NCBI GenBank assembly: GCA_014653985.1
Contig: JACWDT010000001.1
Span: forward strand, 1 to 64,000
From: Pelagibacterales bacterium SAG-MED22
Lineage (GTDB): Bacteria; Pseudomonadota; Alphaproteobacteria; Pelagibacterales; Pelagibacteraceae
Direction: 5' to 3'
Length of the DNA stretch: 64,000 nucleotides
A program made the translations under genes and the position numbers. The notes below the pieces were generated by a model. The model searched no databases and was not told the DNA's origin. It saw nothing but the letters and a program-made list of their open reading frames with translations. Positions 10,019-17,904 of this stretch are shown here, piece by piece. Every line of letters begins with the position of its first letter. Within the stretch, counting starts at the first letter, position 1.

Positions 10019-11431
10019 TTAGAGCTTTGTTCCACCAACTGTCATTTTATCAATTAATATAGACGGTTGTGCAACACCAACAGGAACTCCCTGTCCAGCC
10101 TTCCCACATGTACCTATTCCAGGGTCTATCATCATATCATTACCCACCATTGAAACTTCTTTTAAAATAGAAGGACCATCTCCTATTAAAGTTGCTCCTT
10201 TTATAGGAGAGCCAATTTTACCATTAATAATCTCATAAGCCTCTGTACAATTAAATACAAATTTTCCTGAAGTAATATCTACTTGTCCACCTCCAAAACT
10301 AACCGCGAAAATACCCTTATTAACAGATTTAATCATCTCATCTTGAGTTTGTTTTCCACTTAACATCATAGTATTTCTCATTCTTGGTAAAACAACGTGT
10401 CTATAATTTTCTCTTCTTCCTGAACCAGTTGATCTTGTCTTCATTAAACGTGCATTCAGTCTGTCTTGCATAAAATTTTTTAAAATTCCATTTTCAATTA
10501 AAACAGTTCTTTCGGTTGGTGTGCCCTCATCATCTATAGTAAGACTACCTCTTCTATTGTCGATGGTGCCATCATCAACAATTGTGACCCCTTCACTTGC
10601 AACTTTCTGCCCCATCAGGTTATGAAATGCTGATGTCTTTTTTCTATTAAAATCACCCTCTAAACCATGCCCTATCGCTTCATGGATTAATATTGCTGGC
10701 CAACCTGGTCCTAAAACAACTTTCATTTCACCAGCTGGTGCAGGTTTACTTTCCAAATTAACTGAAGCAATTCTGAAAGCTTCCTCGCATACACTTTTCC
10801 AGTTATCATTTTTTAAGTAATCATCATAAGACTGTCTGCCTCCAATCCCATACACACCTGTTTCTTTTCTTCCATCTTTTTCAAGCATCACAGAAACATT
10901 AAATCTAATTAAAGGTCTGATGTCTGTAATTGCCTCACCACCTGATCTAATTATTTCAATCGACTTATGTTCACCTAAAAAATTTGCCGTAACCTGTTTT
11001 ACAGCTCCATCTTTTTTTCTTAAATACTCATTCACTTTATTAAGAACTTCTAGCTTTGAGTTTAACGTTTTTTGTTCTATGGGATTTATATCATTATAAA
11101 ATTTTTTGTTAGATTTTGGTATCTCGTTATTATAAGTGCCTTTGATTGATTTAAGTGTTGACTGAAGATTTTCTGCTGAACTCTTTAAAGAGTCTTTTGA
11201 AATCTCATTTGAGTAAGAGTATGCAACAACATCCTGTGAGACGGCCCTAAATCCAAAGCCTAAATCAGAACTATAATTCGAGCTCTTAATCTTATTGTCA
11301 TCTAAGACAATCGTCTCTGATTTTGAGTCCTCTAAATACAACTCTCCATCGTCACAATTTTTTAAAGTATCTGAAACTATATTTTCAGCATCTTTTCTTA
11401 CTAAATCAGATTTATCAAAGAAATTACTCAT
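10019..11431 (-). CDS. tldD: TldD, catalytic subunit of the TldD/TldE metalloprotease
   Basis: The 470-residue zinc-protease subunit carries the catalytic HEAIGHGLEGD (HExxxH) near residue 250 and the C-terminal GTCGKAGQGVPVGVAQPS segment typical of TldD. It acts with TldE in the cytoplasm on small or unfolded peptides. It heads the minus-strand operon tldD-tldE-oxidoreductase. An 85-base gap separates it from the divergent DCC-family gene. Confidence 0.95.
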   Translation of the reverse strand: MSNFFDKSDLVRKDAENIVSDTLKNCDDGELYLEDSKSETIVLDDNKIKSSNYSSDLGFGFRAVSQDVVAYSYSNEISKDSLKSSAENLQSTLKSIKGTYNNEIPKSNKKFYNDINPIEQKTLNSKLEVLNKVNEYLRKKDGAVKQVTANFLGEHKSIEIIRSGGEAITDIRPLIRFNVSVMLEKDGRKETGVYGIGGRQSYDDYLKNDNWKSVCEEAFRIASVNLESKPAPAGEMKVVLGPGWPAILIHEAIGHGLEGDFNRKKTSAFHNLMGQKVASEGVTIVDDGTIDNRRGSLTIDDEGTPTERTVLIENGILKNFMQDRLNARLMKTRSTGSGRRENYRHVVLPRMRNTMMLSGKQTQDEMIKSVNKGIFAVSFGGGQVDITSGKFVFNCTEAYEIINGKIGSPIKGATLIGDGPSILKEVSMVGNDMMIDPGIGTCGKAGQGVPVGVAQPSILIDKMTVGGTKL

Positions 11432-11516
11432 AGGAATTACATAAAGGTTTATAATATCTTTTCAACTGCTCTTTTTACACATGTACAATAATCTGATAAA
11501 AGTTATTTACTGTAGT

Positions 11517-11864
11517 ATGAAAGTTTATTTCAACAATTCCTGTAAAATTTGTAAGTCTGAAATAGACTTATACAAAAAAGAAAAAATAGACGGAATAGAT
11601 TGGATTGACATCACCAACAATGAACAGGCTGAAAAAGAAACTAGTAAAAATGATAGGCAACTTTTAAGACGATTACATGTGAAAGATGATGAAAAAGTTT
11701 TAGAGGGAGCTGAAGCTTTTTTGTTTGTTTGGAAGAAAATACCTAGATACAGATTTTTATATAAGTTTTTTAAACTACCAATAATTTTTACAATTTTTAA
11801 TTACGGTTATGAGATAATTGCTTATTTTTTATACCTTAAAAATAAAAAACAATTAAAAAATTAA
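11517..11864 (+). CDS. DCC-family (DUF393) thiol-disulfide oxidoreductase-like protein
   Basis: 115 residues starting MKVYFNNSCKICKSEIDLY: a first strand followed at once by CKIC, the C-x-x-C dyad that defines the DCC family. A possible redox role is inferred from family membership; substrates are unknown. An in-frame ATG at 11481 would add 12 residues before the strand, so the ATG at 11517 is preferred. The C-terminal third is hydrophobic (FFKLPIIFTIFNYGYEII). The stop overlaps the convergent gene in TTAA. Bases 11575-11679 recur inverted at 1-105. Confidence 0.75.
   Translation: MKVYFNNSCKICKSEIDLYKKEKIDGIDWIDITNNEQAEKETSKNDRQLLRRLHVKDDEKVLEGAEAFLFVWKKIPRYRFLYKFFKLPIIFTIFNYGYEIIAYFLYLKNKKQLKN
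11575..11679 (+). repeat. Source copy of the 105-base inverted repeat
   Basis: This part of the DCC-family gene is the exact reverse complement of bases 1-105. Here it sits inside an intact reading frame with normal flanks, so this is the original copy and the one at base 1 the transplanted end. Confidence 0.95.
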
Positions 11865-12154
11865 GCTAAAAAAAATATCATTATTTCACTTAATAAAGAC
11901 ATAGATAGCAAAAACATAATTAAAACAATTGCATACATGAATGTTATAATTTTATTTCTTTTCCTTCTTAACCTCACAAAGTCTTTATCATCTAAATCTG
12001 AAAAATCTCTTTCTCCAATTACTGGATAATCATAACTCCATCTCCAAGTTGATTGACCCAATCTTGGGTCCTGACTGTTAAAATATCTTATCCAAGAAAG
12101 TACATAACTCAGAATTATGTATAGAACTATCATAATAATTATTCCAAAGAGCAT
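11861..12154 (-). CDS. Small two-helix membrane protein, unknown
   Basis: 97 residues with a hydrophobic N-terminal helix (residues 2-22), a polar middle containing SWIRYFNSQDPRLGQ and a charged DLDDKDFVRLRRKRNK stretch, and a second hydrophobic helix at 69-97. The layout suggests an inner-membrane protein with a cytoplasmic or periplasmic polar loop. No family is recognised. It follows the lysine-rich coiled-coil gene by 30 bases on the same strand and may be co-transcribed with it. Confidence 0.65.
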   Translation of the reverse strand: MLFGIIIMIVLYIILSYVLSWIRYFNSQDPRLGQSTWRWSYDYPVIGERDFSDLDDKDFVRLRRKRNKIITFMYAIVLIMFLLSMSLLSEIMIFFLA

Positions 12155-12184
12155 GATAGATATTACTGAATATATTTAGATATA

Positions 12185-13369
12185 TTAATTGCTATTTTTG
12201 CCTCTTTTCATAGCAATAAGCTGAGTTAAAGAGTCTACCATTGTGTCCGAAGCCTTAAAAATTTCATTATTTTTAAAGTCATGTGAAATATTTTTTTCTG
12301 GATTTGTTTTATCTTCAATTACTATACCTTCATCTGGTGAATTATTTTTAATATAAATAAGTAACAACCACTCATCGTCGGCTGCTTCATCCCATTTAAC
12401 AAAAATCTCACCTGTTTCAAATCTTCTATCGATACATCTAAAAATTGACATATGTCTTGTCACATGTCTTTTATTTAATTGAAAAACTAAACTGCTTGCG
12501 CTTCTATAAAAACTTTCTAAAGAAAATTCTATTTTTTGTCTTGCAATTGTGTACTCTTTTTCTTTTCTAAGAAGTGTCTCCCTATCTTCATCTCCTTGAA
12601 TTTTTACGCCTAAAGCCTCAACTCTCTCTCTTATTTTTTGATCCCTAATAATTCGATATTTTTCTTTTAATTTTTCTATTCTTTGTTGGAGACCTGCATA
12701 ATCATCTCTTTTTTCTTTTAAAGAAATTTTTTCAAGTTTTTCTAATTCTTTTATTTCTCTAACTCTAAATTTTTCAATTTGTTTATCTAATCTTAATTTT
12801 TGTAAAAACTGTTTTTGTTTCTCTGCCTGTTCAATTCTTAATAATGCTTGTTCTTTTCGTAAAAATAATTTTATATCTTTGGTTCTTTGTTTTTCTAATT
12901 TTATTTCTTCTTTTAAAGTCTGTTCTTTTAGTTTAAATTTTAAATCTTCTTCTTTTTGTTTTTCTTCTACTTTTTTAATTTTTTCTAATCTTTCCTTTTC
13001 TTGTTTTTCCAATTTGATTCTTCTTGCTTCATCTTTTTTAATTATTTTGTACTGATCGATCGTGTTAGCAATTTTGTCAAAAAATCCTTGAATATATTTT
13101 TCAAAATTTAAATTTAAATTAAATTTGAATTGGGGCTTAAGAGAATTTTGAAAATTGATTAGTTTTAAAATAAAATTTTGTTTTTTTTTAACCTTAGAAA
13201 TAGAAACTTTTTTTATTTTTTTATAATTCTTAACTTTTTTTTTTTTTAAATTATTTTTTATTTTAATTTTATTTCGTTTTGCTCTCTTTTTTGAATTTTT
13301 GATTTTTTTACGATTTTTAACTTTTGCTTTGTTTTTATTTTTTTTTGATTTTTTTTTCGTTTTTTTCAT
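12185..13369 (-). CDS. Lysine-rich coiled-coil protein with a unique C-terminal domain
   Basis: 394 residues in three parts. Residues 1-65 are an extremely basic lysine tract. Roughly 95-270 are a long charged helix (Lys/Glu/Arg/Gln heptads such as KLEKQEKERLEKI), predicted coiled coil. About 290-394 form a globular-looking domain with RHMSIFRCIDRRFETGEIF and DEAADDEWLLLIYIK. No signal peptide. A TTG eight codons upstream is in frame, but the ATG at 13369 was preferred. The basic tail suggests binding to nucleic acid or acidic membrane, but no family is recognised and the function is unknown. Confidence 0.75.
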   Translation of the reverse strand: MKKTKKKSKKNKNKAKVKNRKKIKNSKKRAKRNKIKIKNNLKKKKVKNYKKIKKVSISKVKKKQNFILKLINFQNSLKPQFKFNLNLNFEKYIQGFFDKIANTIDQYKIIKKDEARRIKLEKQEKERLEKIKKVEEKQKEEDLKFKLKEQTLKEEIKLEKQRTKDIKLFLRKEQALLRIEQAEKQKQFLQKLRLDKQIEKFRVREIKELEKLEKISLKEKRDDYAGLQQRIEKLKEKYRIIRDQKIRERVEALGVKIQGDEDRETLLRKEKEYTIARQKIEFSLESFYRSASSLVFQLNKRHVTRHMSIFRCIDRRFETGEIFVKWDEAADDEWLLLIYIKNNSPDEGIVIEDKTNPEKNISHDFKNNEIFKASDTMVDSLTQLIAMKRGKNSN

Positions 13370-13397
13370 TTCAAGAAGATTAATATCTATCAATAAT

Positions 13398-14588
13398 TTA
13401 TTGATAAATATAGTCTCTTGTAACTGGAGTGGATCTGTAATTTTTTGTTAATTGAAATTGATAAACGACCTGATCACCCCATTTAAATGCCAACTCACAA
13501 CCTGCTAAGTAAAATTCCCACATTCTAAAAAATCTTTCATCAAACATTTGAATTATTTTTTCCTTATTTTTAATACAGTTTTCTTTCCAGTGTCGTAAAG
13601 TATGTGAATAATGAAGTCGTAAAACTTCAATATCAGCTACTATTAAACCTGCTTTTTCAATTGGTGTTGTAACCTCACTTAAACTTGGTGTGTAACCACC
13701 TGGAAAAATATATTTCGTAATCCAAGGATGAGGGTCCCTGGGTGGGTTTACGGAACCGATCGTATGTATTAGTGAAACTCCATCATCTTTAAGCAATTTT
13801 TCAACTTGTGAGAAGAATTTACGGTAAAATTTTCTACCTACATGCTCAAACATTCCAACACTCACTATCCTGTCAAACTTCTCATCTAACTCTCTATAAT
13901 CCATTAACTTAAAGTTAACTTGATTTTCTAGATTGAGTTCTTTTGCTTTTTTTTGACAATAGTTAAATTGATTTTCAGATAAGGTTATTCCAGTAACTTC
14001 ACAATTAGCACTTTTTGCTATGTCAATTGCTAATGATCCCCAACCACAACCAATATCTAAAACTTTTTGATTAGGTTTGATATTTAATTTTTTTATAATG
14101 TGACTTATTTTATTATTTTGTGCATCTTCTAAACTATCATTATCATTTTTAAAATAAGCACATGAGTATTGTCTTTTTGGATCTAAAAATAAATCATATA
14201 GCTCATCAGAAATATCATAATGATGTGAAACATTCATTTTTGATTTTTTTATAAAATTAAAATTTGTTAAATATCTATAAGATCCCCTTAATCTATTAAT
14301 TAAGTAACTAAAAAAATTGAGATCTCCTCTTCCAAAATTCATAAGTGCAAGATCCAGAAAATCAGTCAGACTTCCATTTTCTATTGTTATTTCACCGTCT
14401 GTATAAGCTTCTCCAAAATAAAGGTCTGGATGAAATAATAATTTATAGTGAAGTTTTTTGTTTAGTATTTTTAATTTAATTGGACTTTCTTTTTTTGGAT
14501 TTCCAATAATGTAACTTTTTGAATTAGCATCAACTAATATGAAGCCATCTTTCTTAAAAACACTATTTAAAAATCTAGCAAGTTGCAT
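13398..14588 (-). CDS. cfa: Cyclopropane-fatty-acyl-phospholipid synthase-like methyltransferase
   Basis: 396 residues. The N-terminal ~100 residues match the lipid-binding region of Cfa enzymes (LYFGEAYTDGEITIENG near 56). The SAM-binding Rossmann domain carries VLDIGCGWGSLAIDIA near 175-190 and GITLSENQFNYCQ. The FEHVGRKFYRKFF and FPGGYTPSL segments fit the Cfa catalytic domain. Cfa adds a methylene bridge to unsaturated lipid chains at the inner membrane; related enzymes do other lipid methylations, so the product is not certain. It follows the aldolase gene after one base. Confidence 0.85.
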   Translation of the reverse strand: MQLARFLNSVFKKDGFILVDANSKSYIIGNPKKESPIKLKILNKKLHYKLLFHPDLYFGEAYTDGEITIENGSLTDFLDLALMNFGRGDLNFFSYLINRLRGSYRYLTNFNFIKKSKMNVSHHYDISDELYDLFLDPKRQYSCAYFKNDNDSLEDAQNNKISHIIKKLNIKPNQKVLDIGCGWGSLAIDIAKSANCEVTGITLSENQFNYCQKKAKELNLENQVNFKLMDYRELDEKFDRIVSVGMFEHVGRKFYRKFFSQVEKLLKDDGVSLIHTIGSVNPPRDPHPWITKYIFPGGYTPSLSEVTTPIEKAGLIVADIEVLRLHYSHTLRHWKENCIKNKEKIIQMFDERFFRMWEFYLAGCELAFKWGDQVVYQFQLTKNYRSTPVTRDYIYQ

Positions 14589-14589
14589 A

Positions 14590-15474
14590 TTAAGCTGCCA
14601 AGGACGATTTTGCTGAAAAATTTAACTTTTCCAAGTTATCATTAAGTTCTTTTGCATCTTGAGAATTTAAAATACTTAAAGGAGGTAATAGATTTTCATA
14701 AAATGCATTATTTTTTCCAAAATACGTGTGAAGTCCTGATATTAAATTATATTTTTCAAATACATTTCTCACATCACACAATTTTTGATTAACTTTTTGC
14801 TCATGTCCATTTTGAAAATCATCAAATACTTTTCTTGCCAACTCTGATGTAGCATTGCACGTAGCAGTAATTATGCCTGAACAACCTAATTCAAGACCTT
14901 TTAATAATTTGGACTCTGATCCAGGTAAAACTGAGAAATTATCTATTTTTAAATTTTCAAATAAATTGTATGAACTATCTTTAACCCCAACGATATTTTT
15001 TGGGAATTTTGTTACAAGTTTTTCAACACACTCAATACTAAATTTATAACCACATAATTTTTCAAAATTATAAAGAATTATTTCACTATCAGGAATTGCA
15101 TCAGCTATTTTGCTATAAAATTCTATTACTTCTTTATCACCATATTTATAATAAGCTGGTGGCATAATTAAAAATTTTTTAAAATTTAAAGACCTTGCTA
15201 CTCTCATTAAATTAATAGTTTCACCTAATGAGTTTAGCCCAGTTCCAATTATGTATTTCTCTTTATAATTGCTCAAAGCTAAATGGTTTAAAAGATTAAT
15301 TTTTTCAGAAATAGGAATTAATTGAGCTTGTCCAGTGCTTCCAAAAATTGCAGCTCCATGGCAACCATTATCTATAATCATTTCGGCGTGTTGAATGGTT
15401 TTTTTTATGTTTAGTGTCAAATCATTATTTAAAATTGACATTGAAGCAGCATAAATACCTTTTATTAAAGTCAT
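14590..15474 (-). CDS. DapA-like (DHDPS/NAL family) class I aldolase or lyase
   Basis: 294 residues of the TIM-barrel dihydrodipicolinate synthase/N-acetylneuraminate lyase family. GSTGQ near residue 46 replaces the usual GTTGE loop, ILYNF supplies the conserved Tyr near 133, and VGVKDSS near 163 supplies the Schiff-base Lys. The divergent pyruvate-binding loop, with the Glu of GTTGE changed to Gln, argues against simple assignment as DapA. It is an unassigned pyruvate- or keto-acid aldolase, in an operon with the Cfa-like gene. Confidence 0.7.
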   Translation of the reverse strand: MTLIKGIYAASMSILNNDLTLNIKKTIQHAEMIIDNGCHGAAIFGSTGQAQLIPISEKINLLNHLALSNYKEKYIIGTGLNSLGETINLMRVARSLNFKKFLIMPPAYYKYGDKEVIEFYSKIADAIPDSEIILYNFEKLCGYKFSIECVEKLVTKFPKNIVGVKDSSYNLFENLKIDNFSVLPGSESKLLKGLELGCSGIITATCNATSELARKVFDDFQNGHEQKVNQKLCDVRNVFEKYNLISGLHTYFGKNNAFYENLLPPLSILNSQDAKELNDNLEKLNFSAKSSLAA

Positions 15475-15510
15475 ATATTTTTTAAAAACATATAATAATT
15501 CAAAAAAAAA

Positions 15511-16446
15511 ATGAATAAAAAAGTAAATATGATAATTGGCACAGGAGTTTTGGGTGCATATCTGTCCAAATTTCTATTAAATAAAAATGAAAAAGTTATT
15601 GTTACTAGTAGATCTTTGAAAAAAAAAGTAAGCAATTATGACACTCTGAAAATTAAGAATAAAATTAAATTCGTTAAATTAAACGTTAACAACAAAAAAC
15701 AAATAGAGAAAATAATAGAAAAATATAATCCAAAAAAAATTTTTTACTTTTCAGGTCAAAGCTCTATTACAAAGAGTATAAAATATAAAAAAGAGACTAT
15801 ACGTTCTCACTATGATGGAACTAAAAATTTTCTTGAAATTATTAAGCTAAAACGTCTAGACTTAAAATTTTTTAAAGCTAACTCAGGATATATTTTTTCT
15901 CCTGATAAAGGAATAGTTAGTCTTAAATCCAAACTCTCTTCCAATAAGAACCCTTATATAATTGCTCAGAAAAAAACTTTTAAATTAATAAAAAAATATA
16001 GAGATGAAGGATTAAGTTTGTTTAATTTAATATTTATGCAAATCGAGTCTCCATTAAGACCAAATGATTTTTTTATCAAAAAGGTTTGTATTGGTGCTAA
16101 AAATAAGAAAAAAATTATTGTTGGTAATATTAATACCTATAGAGACTATTCTTGGATCACAGACATTATTAAAGCAATTTTTTTAACTTCTAATTTGAAA
16201 GCTCAAGATTACTTTATTTCAGCTGGTAAAAAAATGTCAGGTAAAAAAATTTTAAAAAAAGCTTACAGTTTAAGTAATTTAAATTATAAAAATTATTTTT
16301 ACTCAACCAAAAAATACTTTAGAACAAAAGAAAATAAATTTTTAATTGGCTCTATAAAAAATTCTTATTATTTAAAAAATAAATATAATTTTAGTTTCAA
16401 AATTTTTGGCGATAGGTTAATTGAGAAGATGTATAAAAGTTTATGA
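15511..16446 (+). CDS. Extended SDR (GDP-mannose 4,6-dehydratase-like) with altered catalytic residues
   Basis: 311 residues with the N-terminal NAD(P) site IIGTGVLGAYLSKFL (residues 8-22) and the overall layout of nucleotide-sugar dehydratases. In the active-site region KANSGYIFSP stands where GMD has a Thr-Ser-Glu segment, and PYIIAQKKTF has the Tyr, but the residue at +4, normally Lys of YxxxK, is Gln. Activity may be lost or changed. It overlaps the next gene by 4 bases (ATGA), so it works with the GT9 glycosyltransferase, presumably in surface-polysaccharide synthesis. Nucleotide-sugar substrate unknown. Confidence 0.75.
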   Translation: MNKKVNMIIGTGVLGAYLSKFLLNKNEKVIVTSRSLKKKVSNYDTLKIKNKIKFVKLNVNNKKQIEKIIEKYNPKKIFYFSGQSSITKSIKYKKETIRSHYDGTKNFLEIIKLKRLDLKFFKANSGYIFSPDKGIVSLKSKLSSNKNPYIIAQKKTFKLIKKYRDEGLSLFNLIFMQIESPLRPNDFFIKKVCIGAKNKKKIIVGNINTYRDYSWITDIIKAIFLTSNLKAQDYFISAGKKMSGKKILKKAYSLSNLNYKNYFYSTKKYFRTKENKFLIGSIKNSYYLKNKYNFSFKIFGDRLIEKMYKSL

Positions 16447-17381
16447 CAACTGGAATTTATTTAAGTTATGCAGGTCTAGGAGCAAATCTATTGCACTTGT
16501 CATATTGCCATCAAATTGCAAAACAACATGGTCCAATAACCATAATAACATTGTGTAAAAATTTAGAGGAAGCGCTGGCTGACGATCCTTTGATAGAAAA
16601 AGTTTATTATTTGGATAGATACCACAAGAAATTTTTTGATATATTTAGACTAAGTAAGTTTATTAAAAGTTTCAATTTTACTAATTTATTAATTTTTTAT
16701 CCTAGTTTAAGAATTTATTTAGCTGCAAAAATTGCAGGAATTAAAAAAGTTAAATCCTATGAATATTTTAAAAAAAAAAATTTACATTTAGTTAAAGCTG
16801 CTCAATCATTGACAGAAAATTTTCTTGATACAAAAAACTGTGACACAGAAACAACATTTTTTGTGAAAGAAGAAAAAATAGAAGATGTAAAAAAAGAGCT
16901 TAATAATTCTAGTTTCAAAATTGTTCTAGGTGTTGGATCATCTGGACCAACTACAAGATGGGGATCTAAAAATTTTATAAAGCTTATTAATAAACTTAAT
17001 GAAGATAATGATTATTTTTTTTTTATTCTATGTGGTCCAAATGAAAAACATATTGAAAAAGAAATTATTGAAAATATAAATAAAAATAATTTCAAAACAC
17101 TAAGTGACAAAAAAATAAAAGATCTTATTCCTTATTTATGCACATCTAATATGTATGTTGGTAACGATTCCTTTGGCTCTCATATTACATCTCAATCAGG
17201 AATTAAGAGTATTGTGTTTTTATTAGATGCACCAAAAGCATATACAGATTATAGTAAGAATTATTACAGAATTGTACCTAAGGGTTATAATATCAATGAA
17301 ATAACTCATGGGACTAATGCAAACCCAAATTTGATTGAAGTTGATAGCGTACTGAATAAAATTAAAGAACTCAAAAATTAA
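16443..17381 (+). CDS. Glycosyltransferase family 9 (heptosyltransferase-like)
   Basis: 312 residues with the two Rossmann halves of GT-B enzymes. The C-terminal half has the GT9 pattern LGVGSSGPTTRWGSKNFIKL near residues 160-179, the ILCGPNEKHIE segment and MYVGNDSFGSHITSQSG near 238. GT9 enzymes add heptose or related sugars to lipopolysaccharide core at the inner face of the inner membrane; the acceptor here is not known. It is translationally coupled to the SDR gene. The stop overlaps the convergent J-domain gene in TTAA. Confidence 0.85.
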   Translation: MTTGIYLSYAGLGANLLHLSYCHQIAKQHGPITIITLCKNLEEALADDPLIEKVYYLDRYHKKFFDIFRLSKFIKSFNFTNLLIFYPSLRIYLAAKIAGIKKVKSYEYFKKKNLHLVKAAQSLTENFLDTKNCDTETTFFVKEEKIEDVKKELNNSSFKIVLGVGSSGPTTRWGSKNFIKLINKLNEDNDYFFFILCGPNEKHIEKEIIENINKNNFKTLSDKKIKDLIPYLCTSNMYVGNDSFGSHITSQSGIKSIVFLLDAPKAYTDYSKNYYRIVPKGYNINEITHGTNANPNLIEVDSVLNKIKELKN

Positions 17382-17887
17382 ATTATATCTTTCAACACAA
17401 TTTCCTTAGACTCATTAACAATTGCAGCAAGTCTATTAAGCTCTGGGTTTAAGTCAGGATGTATTTTTTTCATAATTTTTTTATAGGACTTTTGAATATC
17501 CTCTTTGTTGTATTTTTTATTAGGATCCAAATTTAATATTTTGTAAGCTTCATCCCTGCTTATAGGTTGTGAGTTTAAACTGGATCCAGGATTGCCAAAA
17601 TTGAATCTGCCTGAATTTTTTAATATCCTTAAGAATCCCCACAATCTTAATAATTGTAACAATGTTATTCCCGCTTTAGTTTTAATTAATGGCAAAACAC
17701 CCAGCAAAAAAGGTAACGAAAATATGTATTTTCCTGTAGCAGCAATAATTAAAGCAAATATTATCGCTATATAAATTATTGATTTCCTTAAAAAACTATA
17801 AATCTTTTTTGAAGATGATTTAGCAAACCAAGTAAGAAAAAAATAAATAATTAAAAAAACTATTAGTGTTAAAAAAAAAATATTCAT
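17378..17887 (-). CDS. Membrane-anchored J-domain protein (DnaJ-like, TIM14/DjlA type)
   Basis: 169 residues: an N-terminal hydrophobic helix (3-19), a second membrane segment (~34-70), then a C-terminal J domain at about 110-169 with SRDEAYKILNLDP and the HPD motif in KKIHPDLN, which stimulates Hsp70 ATPase. No zinc-finger or client domain exists, so it probably recruits DnaK to the inner membrane. Terminal J domains behind membrane helices are common in alphaproteobacteria and resemble mitochondrial Tim14. Confidence 0.88.
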   Translation of the reverse strand: MNIFFLTLIVFLIIYFFLTWFAKSSSKKIYSFLRKSIIYIAIIFALIIAATGKYIFSLPFLLGVLPLIKTKAGITLLQLLRLWGFLRILKNSGRFNFGNPGSSLNSQPISRDEAYKILNLDPNKKYNKEDIQKSYKKIMKKIHPDLNPELNRLAAIVNESKEIVLKDII

Positions 17888-17904
17888 CTATAAATTTATT
17901 AAAT

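Noticed and set aside
11481-11516. Upstream ATG for the DCC-family gene
   Set aside because: It adds 12 residues before the first strand and the CxxC motif, outside the usual family start; the ATG at 11517 fits better.
12185-13393. Low-complexity lysine tract as a non-coding A/T repeat
   Set aside because: The frame is open for about 400 codons with a distinct ordered C-terminal domain, so it is treated as a real gene.
17866-17904. Upstream ATG for oligopeptidase B
   Set aside because: It overlaps the start of the divergent J-domain gene and gives a non-homologous N-terminus.
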